DNA of 64,000 nucleotides from Rubrivivax sp. (GTDB taxonomy: Bacteria > Pseudomonadota > Gammaproteobacteria > Burkholderiales > Burkholderiaceae_C). The number at the start of each line of letters is the position of its first letter. Position 1 is the first letter of the stretch. A program made the translations under genes and the position numbers. Shown piece after piece: positions 53,131-59,999 of the stretch. The stretch covers positions 32,819 to 96,818 of the forward strand of contig JALHMT010000021.1 of NCBI GenBank assembly GCA_022843905.1, given 5' to 3'. Below the pieces are notes generated by a model that was not told where the DNA came from, ran no database searches, and was given only the letters and a program-made list of their open reading frames with translations.

Positions 53131-54050
53131 GCCGCCTGCCGCTGCACGGTGTGCGAACGCGGATGCGGCGGCAGCGAAGCCGCCTGCGGATCGCGGAAGG
53201 GGCGGTGTCCCTTGACCTGCGCCGCGTGCAGGATGCGCTCGTGCGAGGCGTCGAAAGGTCCTCTGCGATGCAGCGTGCAGCGGTTGTCCCACAGCACCAC
53301 GTCGTTCTGGCGCCACTCGTGCACGTAGCAGTGGGCGTCCTGCGTGGCGCTGGCCCACAGGGCGTCGAGCACACGGTCGGACTCGTCGAGCTCGAGGCCG
53401 TCGACATAGTGCTTGAAGCGCCGGCCGAGGAAGAGCGAGTTGGCCCGTGTCTCCGGATGCGTCGACACGATCGGGTGCCTGGGCCCCTGGGCCTGCCGCG
53501 GATCGTCCACCGGCACCGCGCCCAGGCGCAGCTTGCGGTTGGTGTCGTAGGCGGTGTCGTGCCTGATGTGGTGCGTCAGCGCGATGTCGCGCAGATCGGC
53601 CGGCAGGCCGTCCCAGGCCGCGTACATGCTGGCGAAGGCCGTCGAGCCGCCGGCGCTGGCCGGCGGGATCTTCACGCCGTGCAGCACGCGCATGCCGCCG
53701 GGCACCTCCTTGAAGGAGTAGTCGCTGTGCCAGACGACCTCGCCGTCGCCGAGCTCGCCGATCGGCACGCCGTCGACCTTGACGTTGGACACCACCGTGA
53801 TCTCCGGCGGCGCGTCGCTGACCTGGTGCCCCGAGCGCTCGTGCGCCGCCGGCGGCAGCATCAGTTCGCCGAAGCGGCGGGCCAGGCGCACGAGGTCCGG
53901 GTCACCGATGGGCTGGCCCCGGAACAGCAGCAGCAGGTGGTCGAGGTAGGCCTGGTACAGGGTCCTGAACTGCGCGTCGGGGATCTCGCGCGTGAGGTCG
54001 AGGTCCAGCACTTCGGCGCCGAGAGCGCAGGGCAGCGGAACGATCTTCAT
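53127..54050 (-). CDS. TauD/TfdA-family 2-oxoglutarate-dependent dioxygenase
   Basis: 307 residues. The iron ligands are His108-x-Asp110 (WHSDYSF) and distal His261 (DNRCTLHRRGPF), and Arg residues for 2-oxoglutarate follow (HERILHAAQVKG). The family hydroxylates its substrate next to a heteroatom, releasing for example sulfite, an alcohol or an amine; TauD acts on taurine and TfdA on phenoxyacetates. In this operon it probably starts breakdown of the imported compound. The C-terminal 20 residues are a low-complexity tail. Confidence 0.85.
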   Translation of the reverse strand: MKIVPLPCALGAEVLDLDLTREIPDAQFRTLYQAYLDHLLLLFRGQPIGDPDLVRLARRFGELMLPPAAHERSGHQVSDAPPEITVVSNVKVDGVPIGELGDGEVVWHSDYSFKEVPGGMRVLHGVKIPPASAGGSTAFASMYAAWDGLPADLRDIALTHHIRHDTAYDTNRKLRLGAVPVDDPRQAQGPRHPIVSTHPETRANSLFLGRRFKHYVDGLELDESDRVLDALWASATQDAHCYVHEWRQNDVVLWDNRCTLHRRGPFDASHERILHAAQVKGHRPFRDPQAASLPPHPRSHTVQRQAA

Positions 54051-54062
54051 GATGGGGTCTCC

Positions 54063-55172
54063 TCAGACACGGTACTTGTCGACTCGGGCTTCGTCGACTT
54101 CGATGCCCAGGCCCGGGGTGCGCGGCACGCGGATGACGCCCTCGACCGGGGCGACCGGCTGCCTGACGAGGTCGTCGGCCAGGTAGTGATTGGTCAGGCT
54201 GATGCCCCAGTCGAGGTTGCTCATGACCAGGCCGAGATGCGTCACCGCCGCGGCGGCGATGCTGGTCTCGCCGACCTTGCAGGCCAGGTTGATGGCCAGG
54301 CCCAGTTCATCGCACAGGTGCGAGGCGTGCACCACGGGAGACAGACCGCCGAACTTGATGGTCTTCAGGTTGACCCCGGCCACGGCGCCGGCGGCGCTCA
54401 GGGCCATCACGTCGGCCGGCGAGCCGACCGACTCGTCGCCGCACAAGGGGATCGACAGGCTGCGCGCCAGGCGCGCCATGCCCAGCAGGTTGTCGCTGCG
54501 CAGCGGCTGCTCCAGGAACAGCAGGCCCTGGTCCTTCACGCCTTCGCAATAGGCCTGGATCTGCTGCGCACCCAGGCCCATGTTGCCGTCGGCGCACAGC
54601 GTCACGTCAGGGCCCAGTGCCTGCCGCAGCAGCCGGGTCGAGCGGATCTCCTGCTCCACCGGCTTGACGCCGATCTTGATCTTGAAGAAGCGGATGCCCT
54701 GCGCCAGCTTGCCCTCGGCCTCGCGCACGTCGTCTTCCACGTGTTCGTTGCCCAGCAGGTGCATGGGGCGCAGTTCGTCGCGTCGCGCGCCACCCAGCAG
54801 TTCGTACACCGGCACGCCCAGCAGCTGGCCGCACAAGTCGTACAGCGCGCATTCGACGGCGCACTTGGCGCCGCTGTTGCGCATCACGGCGTGCTGGACG
54901 CGCTGCATCAGCTGCGCGCGCTGAAGCGGCTGCTGGCCCACCAGCATCGGCGCGAACACCTGTCGCACCGCGGTGACCATCGAGGCCTGCAGGTCGCCGG
55001 TCATGGTGGGCGCCGAGGCGGCCTCGCCCCAGCCGACGCGGCCGCATTCGGTCTCGATGCGCACGATCAGGTTCTCGGCATGCGAGATACGCACCCCGGC
55101 CATGCGCATCACGTGGTGCAGCGGCACGGCGACGGCGATGGCCTCGACCGACCTGATCCGCACGGCCGTCAC
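54063..55172 (-). CDS. Enolase-superfamily enzyme (mandelate racemase / muconate lactonizing type)
   Basis: 369 residues from GTG 55172, which overlaps the stop of the upstream Bug gene (GTGA). The active site of the MLE subgroup is visible: Lys164-x-Lys166 (FFKIKIG), metal ligands Asp195 (CADGN), Glu221 (FLEQPL) and Asp246/Glu247 (CGDES), and Lys270/Lys273 on the opposite side (NLKTIKFGG). Members isomerise, dehydrate, cycloisomerise or epimerise carboxylates after proton abstraction next to the carboxyl group. Its place between a binding protein and a dioxygenase suggests an early step. The specific reaction is not known. Confidence 0.85.
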   Translation of the reverse strand: MTAVRIRSVEAIAVAVPLHHVMRMAGVRISHAENLIVRIETECGRVGWGEAASAPTMTGDLQASMVTAVRQVFAPMLVGQQPLQRAQLMQRVQHAVMRNSGAKCAVECALYDLCGQLLGVPVYELLGGARRDELRPMHLLGNEHVEDDVREAEGKLAQGIRFFKIKIGVKPVEQEIRSTRLLRQALGPDVTLCADGNMGLGAQQIQAYCEGVKDQGLLFLEQPLRSDNLLGMARLARSLSIPLCGDESVGSPADVMALSAAGAVAGVNLKTIKFGGLSPVVHASHLCDELGLAINLACKVGETSIAAAAVTHLGLVMSNLDWGISLTNHYLADDLVRQPVAPVEGVIRVPRTPGLGIEVDEARVDKYRV

Positions 55173-56149
55173 GGCACGACCTTGATGTTGAGGTCGGTGG
55201 CGACCTTGACCCAGCGCGAAATGTCGTCCTCGAGGTACCGGCGCGATTCGGCCGGTGTCATCGGCAGGCCGTCGGCACCCACCTTGGACAGCGACGCACG
55301 CATGTCCTCGTCCTTCAGGGCCTCCTGGACTGCCCCCGAAAGCCTTTGCAGCACCGGCGCCGGCGTCCCCTTGGGAGCGAACAGGCCGTACCAGGAGCCG
55401 ATGGCAAAGCCCGGCACCCCCGACTCGGCGATGGTGGGAATGGCGGGAAACACCGGCGAGCGCTGACGGCCGCCGGTGGCGATGCAGCGCACGCGGCCGC
55501 TGGCGATGTGCGGCGACGCGCTGGGGATGGAGTCCATCGTCATCGCGATCTGCCCGCCGATGGTGTCGAGCATGGCCGGTGGCAGGCCCTTGTAGGGGAT
55601 GTGCACGATGTCGACGCCCAGAGCCGCCTTCAGCGCCTCGAAACCGAGGTGGGCCGAACTGCCGTTGCCCGACGAACCGTGCGAAAGCTTGCCCGGGTTG
55701 GCCTTGGCGTGAGCGGCGAGTTCCTTGACATTGGCCGCCGGCACGTCGCGGTTCACGCACAGCAGGAACGGGGCGTCGGCAAAGATGGAGACGGCCTCGA
55801 AGTCGTTCAGCGGGTGGTAGGCGATGCCCGGGATGGTGGCGAAGTTGGTCGAATGGGTGCCCGTCGTGCCCAGCAGCAGCGTGTAGCCGTCGGCCCTGGA
55901 CTGCATGACGGCCTGCGTTCCCAGCATGCCCGAGGCGCCGGGACGGTTGTCGACCACAAATGTCTGCTTGAGCTTCTGCTGCAGCTTGCGTGCCACTTCA
56001 CGGCCCATGAAGTCGGCACCACCTCCGGCGGGGAAGGGCACCACGACGCGCACCGTGCGTGTCGGGTAGTCCTCGGCAAGAACACTGCCGGGGGCGATCA
56101 CCATGGCGGCCGCGAGTGCGGCTGCCCATCCCACTGCGCTTTCGATCAC
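55169..56149 (-). CDS. Bug/TctC-type periplasmic solute-binding protein (first of the operon)
   Basis: 326 residues from GTG 56149 (GGAGAC upstream). A Sec-type signal (VGWAAALAAAMVIAPGSVLA) precedes YPTRTVRVVVPFPAGGGAD. Ligand loops are NRPGASGMLGTQAV and SSGNGSSAHLGFEALK. It opens the seven-gene minus-strand operon that ends at 49781, behind a copy of the LysR-type operator. As for the other Bug genes in the window, no TctA/TctB gene accompanies it. Confidence 0.84.
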   Translation of the reverse strand: MIESAVGWAAALAAAMVIAPGSVLAEDYPTRTVRVVVPFPAGGGADFMGREVARKLQQKLKQTFVVDNRPGASGMLGTQAVMQSRADGYTLLLGTTGTHSTNFATIPGIAYHPLNDFEAVSIFADAPFLLCVNRDVPAANVKELAAHAKANPGKLSHGSSGNGSSAHLGFEALKAALGVDIVHIPYKGLPPAMLDTIGGQIAMTMDSIPSASPHIASGRVRCIATGGRQRSPVFPAIPTIAESGVPGFAIGSWYGLFAPKGTPAPVLQRLSGAVQEALKDEDMRASLSKVGADGLPMTPAESRRYLEDDISRWVKVATDLNIKVVP

Positions 56150-56195
56150 GGCTTGTCTCCGGTGTTGTGCTGGCGGACCGGACTGAATTTGCCTG

Positions 56196-56220
56196 ACCGA
56201 TGGTCATAGATCAAATGCTA
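56196..56220 (-). promoter_or_regulatory. LysR-type operator before the Bug/enolase-superfamily operon
   Basis: On the minus strand TAGCATTTGATCTATG (56220 to 56205) is identical over 16 bases to 44526-44541, and the following ACCATCGG resembles the GGACATCA after the other 44-kb copy. The site is about 50 bases upstream of the Bug gene start and is AT-rich in a GC-rich genome. It links this operon to the LysR gene at 43544. Confidence 0.65.
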
Positions 56221-56302
56221 TATATGAATCTGCATGAGAGATGGCATCGATGCTTTGGGCCGTGCCGGTTTGGCCCCGACGGCGTGCCCGACGAACGCCG
56301 GT

Positions 56303-57301
56303 TCAGGCGGCTGCGAACAGCGGATACCAGGCGTCGGCCACGTCCTGCAGTTCATCGACCGGGGCGGCGATGAGCGGCAGGGCGACGCGGCGCACGAGGT
56401 TCTTCTGCGCATCGTGCGTGACGTACTCGACCGGCGACTTGCCGTCGATGCGCGCCAGCAGCAGCGCCGGCAGCAGGACGGCGGCGCGCGCTTCCAGGGC
56501 GTCGCGCGGCTGGAAGCGGGCGGCGCTGAAGTAGGCCGCAACGAAGGCGTCGAACGACTCGCGCAGTGCCGCGGCGGCGCGGGGCACCGGCAGGCACTTC
56601 AGCAGCAGGTGGTTGAGGCAGAAGGCGATGTCGAAGGCCGGGTCGCCGTACCAGGCGCACTCGGCGTCCAGCAGCACCGGACCCCGCGGACCGACCAGGA
56701 TGTTCTTGGGGCTCACGTCGCCGTGCACCAGCGCCTCGCGGCGCGCTGCGGTGGCCTGGACCAGGGCTTCGAGCCGGCCGGCCACGGTGGGGTGCCGGGC
56801 GGCGGTGGCCAGCAGGTAGGGCTCCAGCCGCAGCGCGTGGAAGTTGTGCCCCGAGTCGAAGCTTCGCGCCAGGTCTTCGCGCTGCGCGCTGGCCGTGTGC
56901 AGCAGGCCCAGCGCGCTGCCGACGGCGGCGGCGGTGGTGGCGTCGACCTGGCCGGCGAGCAGTTGCGCCTTCCACACCGGATGGTCGGCCGGGTCCAGGA
57001 ACTGCATGGCGAACAGTCCCGCGGCCTCGTCGTGCGCCAGCGGCTGCGGCACGGCCTGCGGCAGCACCCCGGCGGCGAAGCGGATCCAGGCCCATTCGAA
57101 GGCGTTGCGGGACACCGGTGCCTGCCAGTCGGCCGCCACCTTGAGCTTCGGCAGCGCGCGCTTGACGCACAGCCTTCGACCGTCGTCGAGGTCGACGCGC
57201 CAGATGTCCGAGGACACGCCGCCGGCCAGCGGCGTCCACTGCCTGCCGAGGTCTTCGGGTGCCAGGCCGCACTGCGCCAGGAACCCGTCCAGTTCGTTCA
57301 T
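56303..57301 (-). CDS. Aminoglycoside-phosphotransferase-fold kinase
   Basis: 332 residues from ATG 57301, which overlaps the stop of the enolase-like gene (ATGA). The kinase fold is shown by LCVKRALPKL (ATP lysine), the catalytic loop HGDVSPKNIL and the metal-binding LLDAECAWYGDP. The family phosphorylates hydroxyl groups of small molecules such as aminoglycosides, choline, homoserine and methylthioribose. Resistance is unlikely here because the gene is fused in translation with an enolase paralogue; the kinase probably makes the phosphorylated substrate for that enzyme. This pairing is inference from gene order. Confidence 0.8.
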   Translation of the reverse strand: MNELDGFLAQCGLAPEDLGRQWTPLAGGVSSDIWRVDLDDGRRLCVKRALPKLKVAADWQAPVSRNAFEWAWIRFAAGVLPQAVPQPLAHDEAAGLFAMQFLDPADHPVWKAQLLAGQVDATTAAAVGSALGLLHTASAQREDLARSFDSGHNFHALRLEPYLLATAARHPTVAGRLEALVQATAARREALVHGDVSPKNILVGPRGPVLLDAECAWYGDPAFDIAFCLNHLLLKCLPVPRAAAALRESFDAFVAAYFSAARFQPRDALEARAAVLLPALLLARIDGKSPVEYVTHDAQKNLVRRVALPLIAAPVDELQDVADAWYPLFAAA

Positions 57302-58596
57302 GCCGCCGGCCGACCGGTCAGCGCCCCCAGGCCCGCATAGGGCGCAGCGCAGGCCTCTTCGATGCGCAGCAGCTGGTTGTACTTGGCCACCGTGCTCGAA
57401 GTGCGCAGCGAGCCGATCTTGATCTGCCCGGCGCCGCTGCCCACGGCCAGGTCGGACATGAAGGCGTCCTCGGTCTCGCCCGAGCGGGCCGAGACGATGG
57501 TGGCGTAGCCGGCAGCGCGCGCCTGCGCGATGAGCGCCAGCGTGCCGCTGAGCGTGCCGTTCTGGTTGGCCTTGACCAGCACGCCGTTGGCCATGCCGCC
57601 GGCCGTGCCCCGGGCCAGGCGGTCGGGGTGCGTGGTGAAGAGGTCGTCGCCCACCAGCTGCACCTTGCCGCCCAGCCGCGCTGTCAGCCGTTGCCAGCCG
57701 GCCCAGTCGTCCTCGCCCAGGCCGTCCTCGATGGACACGACCGGGAAGTCGCGCACCCAGCCCGCCAGCATGTCGATCATCTCGTCGCTGCTGCAATGGC
57801 GGCCCTCGCGCGCCAGGCGGTAGCGGCCGTCCTTCTGCTGCAGCGAGGCGGCGGCGACGTCGATGGCGATGACCACGTCCTCGCCCGGACGCAGGCCGGC
57901 ACGGTCGATGGAGCGCAGCATCATGTGCAGCGCGTCACGCCCTGTCTCCAGGCCCGGGCTGAGCCCGCCTTCGTCGGCCAGCAGCGTGGGCAGGCCGCGC
58001 TCGGCGGCTTCGGCGGTGGCGGCGCCGCGCACGCGGGCCATCAGGTGCACGGCTTCGGCGATGGACGTGGCCTTGGCCGGCATGGCCAGGAAGTCCTGCA
58101 CGTCCATGCCGCGCGAGGCGTGCAGGCCGCCGCTGAGGATGTTGACCATGGGCACCGGCATGGCCAGCGCCGGCCCGCCGGCCAGGCTGCGGATGCGCTC
58201 GAAGAAGGGCTGGCCGCAGGCCGCGGCGCTGGCGCGTGCGGTGGCCAGCGACACCGCCAGCACGGCGTTGGCGCCCAGACGCGACAGCTGCGGCGTGGCG
58301 TCGAGTTCGCGCATCGTGCTGTCGATGGCGGCCTGGTCCATCGCGTCGCGGCCGATCAGGGCGCTGGCGATCTCGCCCCGGATGTGACCCACCGCGCCGA
58401 GCACGCCCAGGCCGGCGTACAGCGCCGGGTCGCCGTCGCGCAGCTCGTGCGCCTCGGCGCTGCCGGTCGACGCGCCCGAAGGCACCGAGGCGCGGCCACT
58501 GCTGCCGTCTTCCAGCAGCACGTCGGCCTCGACCGTGGGCCGGCCGCGCGAGTCGAGGATCTGGCGGCCGTGGATGTGGCTGATGCGCGTCTTCAT
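57298..58596 (-). CDS. Enolase paralogue with altered active site
   Basis: 432 residues from ATG 58596, the exact length of E. coli enolase, whose numbering it follows. Preserved: the SGAST loop (40-44), His159, Glu209 (ADEGG), metal ligands Asp246, Glu290 and Asp317, Lys342 and Lys393. Changed: Glu168 is Asp (VQDFLAMP), His370 of the normally invariant SHRSGE is Ala (VSARSGET), and IKTGS is IKIGS. These residues hold the phosphate or carboxylate of 2-phosphoglycerate, so another substrate is likely, though weak enolase activity is not excluded. It is the first gene of a pair with the kinase and is probably not the housekeeping enolase. Confidence 0.82.
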   Translation of the reverse strand: MKTRISHIHGRQILDSRGRPTVEADVLLEDGSSGRASVPSGASTGSAEAHELRDGDPALYAGLGVLGAVGHIRGEIASALIGRDAMDQAAIDSTMRELDATPQLSRLGANAVLAVSLATARASAAACGQPFFERIRSLAGGPALAMPVPMVNILSGGLHASRGMDVQDFLAMPAKATSIAEAVHLMARVRGAATAEAAERGLPTLLADEGGLSPGLETGRDALHMMLRSIDRAGLRPGEDVVIAIDVAAASLQQKDGRYRLAREGRHCSSDEMIDMLAGWVRDFPVVSIEDGLGEDDWAGWQRLTARLGGKVQLVGDDLFTTHPDRLARGTAGGMANGVLVKANQNGTLSGTLALIAQARAAGYATIVSARSGETEDAFMSDLAVGSGAGQIKIGSLRTSSTVAKYNQLLRIEEACAAPYAGLGALTGRPAA

Positions 58597-58692
58597 GGGC
58601 AAGAGTCGAGGGTCGAAACAGCAGGCCCGGGCGGGCGGAGCGCGCATGATGCCTGCATCGCGCCCCGGCCCGTTGGCAAAGTGCGCGGTGCT

Positions 58693-58899
58693 TCAGGGGC
58701 GATGTTCGAGCAGCGGCGGTTGCAGCAGATCGGCGTCGACGTTCATCAGCACGCTGGCCAGCGCGAGCGCGCGCCACAGCGGGGGCGGCATCTGCAGGAT
58801 GGCTTCCGGGGTGCGCGCCGCGGCGATCCAGCGCCTGATCTCTGCGTGCTGCTCACCGGACAGCAGCCGTCTGTCGAGCATCTCGTCCAAGGTCTTCAC
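58693..58899 (-). CDS. Small hypothetical protein
   Basis: 68 residues from GTG 58899, chosen because GGAGGGAACC stands directly upstream. A longer reading from ATG 58938 lacks such a site. The sequence is mainly helical (VKTLDEMLDRRLLSGEQ, then HAEIRRWIAAARTPEAIL and ALALASVLMNVD), with no motif I recognise. The start LDEMLDRRLLSGEQHAEIRRWI recalls small anti-sigma- or SHOCT-like linkers, but this is too weak to name. It lies alone between the enolase paralogue and the BrkB gene on the same strand. Confidence 0.5.
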   Translation of the reverse strand: MKTLDEMLDRRLLSGEQHAEIRRWIAAARTPEAILQMPPPLWRALALASVLMNVDADLLQPPLLEHRP

Positions 58900-58983
58900 G
58901 GTTCCCTCCGGTGCGTGGCCTGGGCGGACCCGGCCCACCCCCGCATTCTGCCGATTCTCGGCCTGCCGGTGGGCGCAGGGCCT

Positions 58984-59910
58984 TCACCCGGAGTGCCGGG
59001 CGCCGGGGTTGATCCCGGTGCCCGGCGGACGCGACGTCTGTCCCGGCTCGTGTTCGCCCTTGCGCTTTCTGTCGGGCGAGTGGTGCTCGACGAGCGCATT
59101 GATCTCCGAGCCGAACAGCACCGCCAGCCCGGCGATGTAGAGCCACAGCATCAGCAGGATCACGGCGCCGATGCTGCCGTAGGTCGCGTCGTAGTCCCCG
59201 AAGTTCTGCGCGTACCAGGCGAAACCCGCCGATGCCGCCATCAGCAGCAGTACGCCCACGACGCTGCCCGGGGTGATGAAGATGAACTGCTGCTTCACAT
59301 TGGGTGCCAGCCAGTACACCAGGGCAAAGGCCAGACCCAGTCCGGCAACGATGACGGCCCAGCGAAACACCACGAACAAGGTCAGCAGCCAGGTGCCCAG
59401 GCCGAAACGGGCCAGGAGCCAGTCCTGCATCACGCCGCCCAGCACGATCATCGAGAAGGCCAGCACCATCAGCAGCGAGAACAGCAGGCTCAGGCCGATG
59501 GCCACGGCACGCGCCTTGACGAAGCCGCGCGTCTCCGTCACGTCGTAGGCGATGTTGAGCTGCTGCATCACCGCGTACATGCCGGTGGAGGTGGCCCACA
59601 GCGCACCCAGCAGGCCCACCGACAGCAGGCCGCCGCGCTGCTCCTTCGTCACCTCTTCGACCACGCCCGAGAACATCTCGGCGGCGCTGGGCGGCAGTGC
59701 TTGCCGCATGGCGTCCATGATGGCCACGTCGACGTTCGGGATGGGCAGATAGGGAATCACCGCCATCACGAAGATCATGGCGGGGAAGATGGCCAGCGTG
59801 AGGTAGAAGCCCAACACGGCTGCGCCGTTGAAGATGTCGTCCTGCGTGATCTCGCTGCGCAACTCGCGCAGGAACTGCTTCAGGCTGATGTCCAGTCGGA
59901 TCTTCTTCAT
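58984..59910 (-). CDS. YihY/BrkB-family inner membrane protein
   Basis: 308 residues from ATG 59910. Six or so membrane helices; family marks are DDIFNGAAVLGFYLTLAIFPA near the start, LLGALWATSTGMYAVMQQLNIAYDV seen by WATSTGMYAVMQQLN, and the final GSIGAVILLMLWLYIAGLAVLFGSE seen by LMLWLYIAGLAVLFGSEIN. The last 30 residues are a charged cytoplasmic tail (KRKGEHEPG). The family was once called ribonuclease BN by mistake; the present view is a membrane transporter or envelope protein without a settled role. Confidence 0.83.
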   Translation of the reverse strand: MKKIRLDISLKQFLRELRSEITQDDIFNGAAVLGFYLTLAIFPAMIFVMAVIPYLPIPNVDVAIMDAMRQALPPSAAEMFSGVVEEVTKEQRGGLLSVGLLGALWATSTGMYAVMQQLNIAYDVTETRGFVKARAVAIGLSLLFSLLMVLAFSMIVLGGVMQDWLLARFGLGTWLLTLFVVFRWAVIVAGLGLAFALVYWLAPNVKQQFIFITPGSVVGVLLLMAASAGFAWYAQNFGDYDATYGSIGAVILLMLWLYIAGLAVLFGSEINALVEHHSPDRKRKGEHEPGQTSRPPGTGINPGARHSG

Positions 59911-59935
59911 GGCCAGGGGCGGGCAGACGGCATGG

Positions 59936-59998
59936 CCCGTGTCGGCAAGGCGTGTGCCCTGGGTACGAGGGCCCCAGGCCGGGCCCGTCGGACACGGG
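59936..59998. terminator. Long stem-loop after the histidine kinase gene
   Basis: CCCGTGTC (59936-59943) pairs with GACACGGG (59991-59998), and inside it GCCCTGGG / CCCCAGG can form a second stem. It starts two bases after the kinase stop (reading leftward) and lies upstream of the BrkB gene. There is no U-run. Confidence 0.35.
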
Positions 59999-59999
59999 C

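Noticed and set aside
53151..55466. A 771-codon open frame on the plus strand
   Set aside because: Antisense to the TauD and enolase-superfamily genes, both with intact catalytic residues.
56303..57301. Aminoglycoside resistance gene
   Set aside because: The fold is shared by many metabolic kinases; translational coupling to an enolase paralogue fits metabolism much better than resistance.
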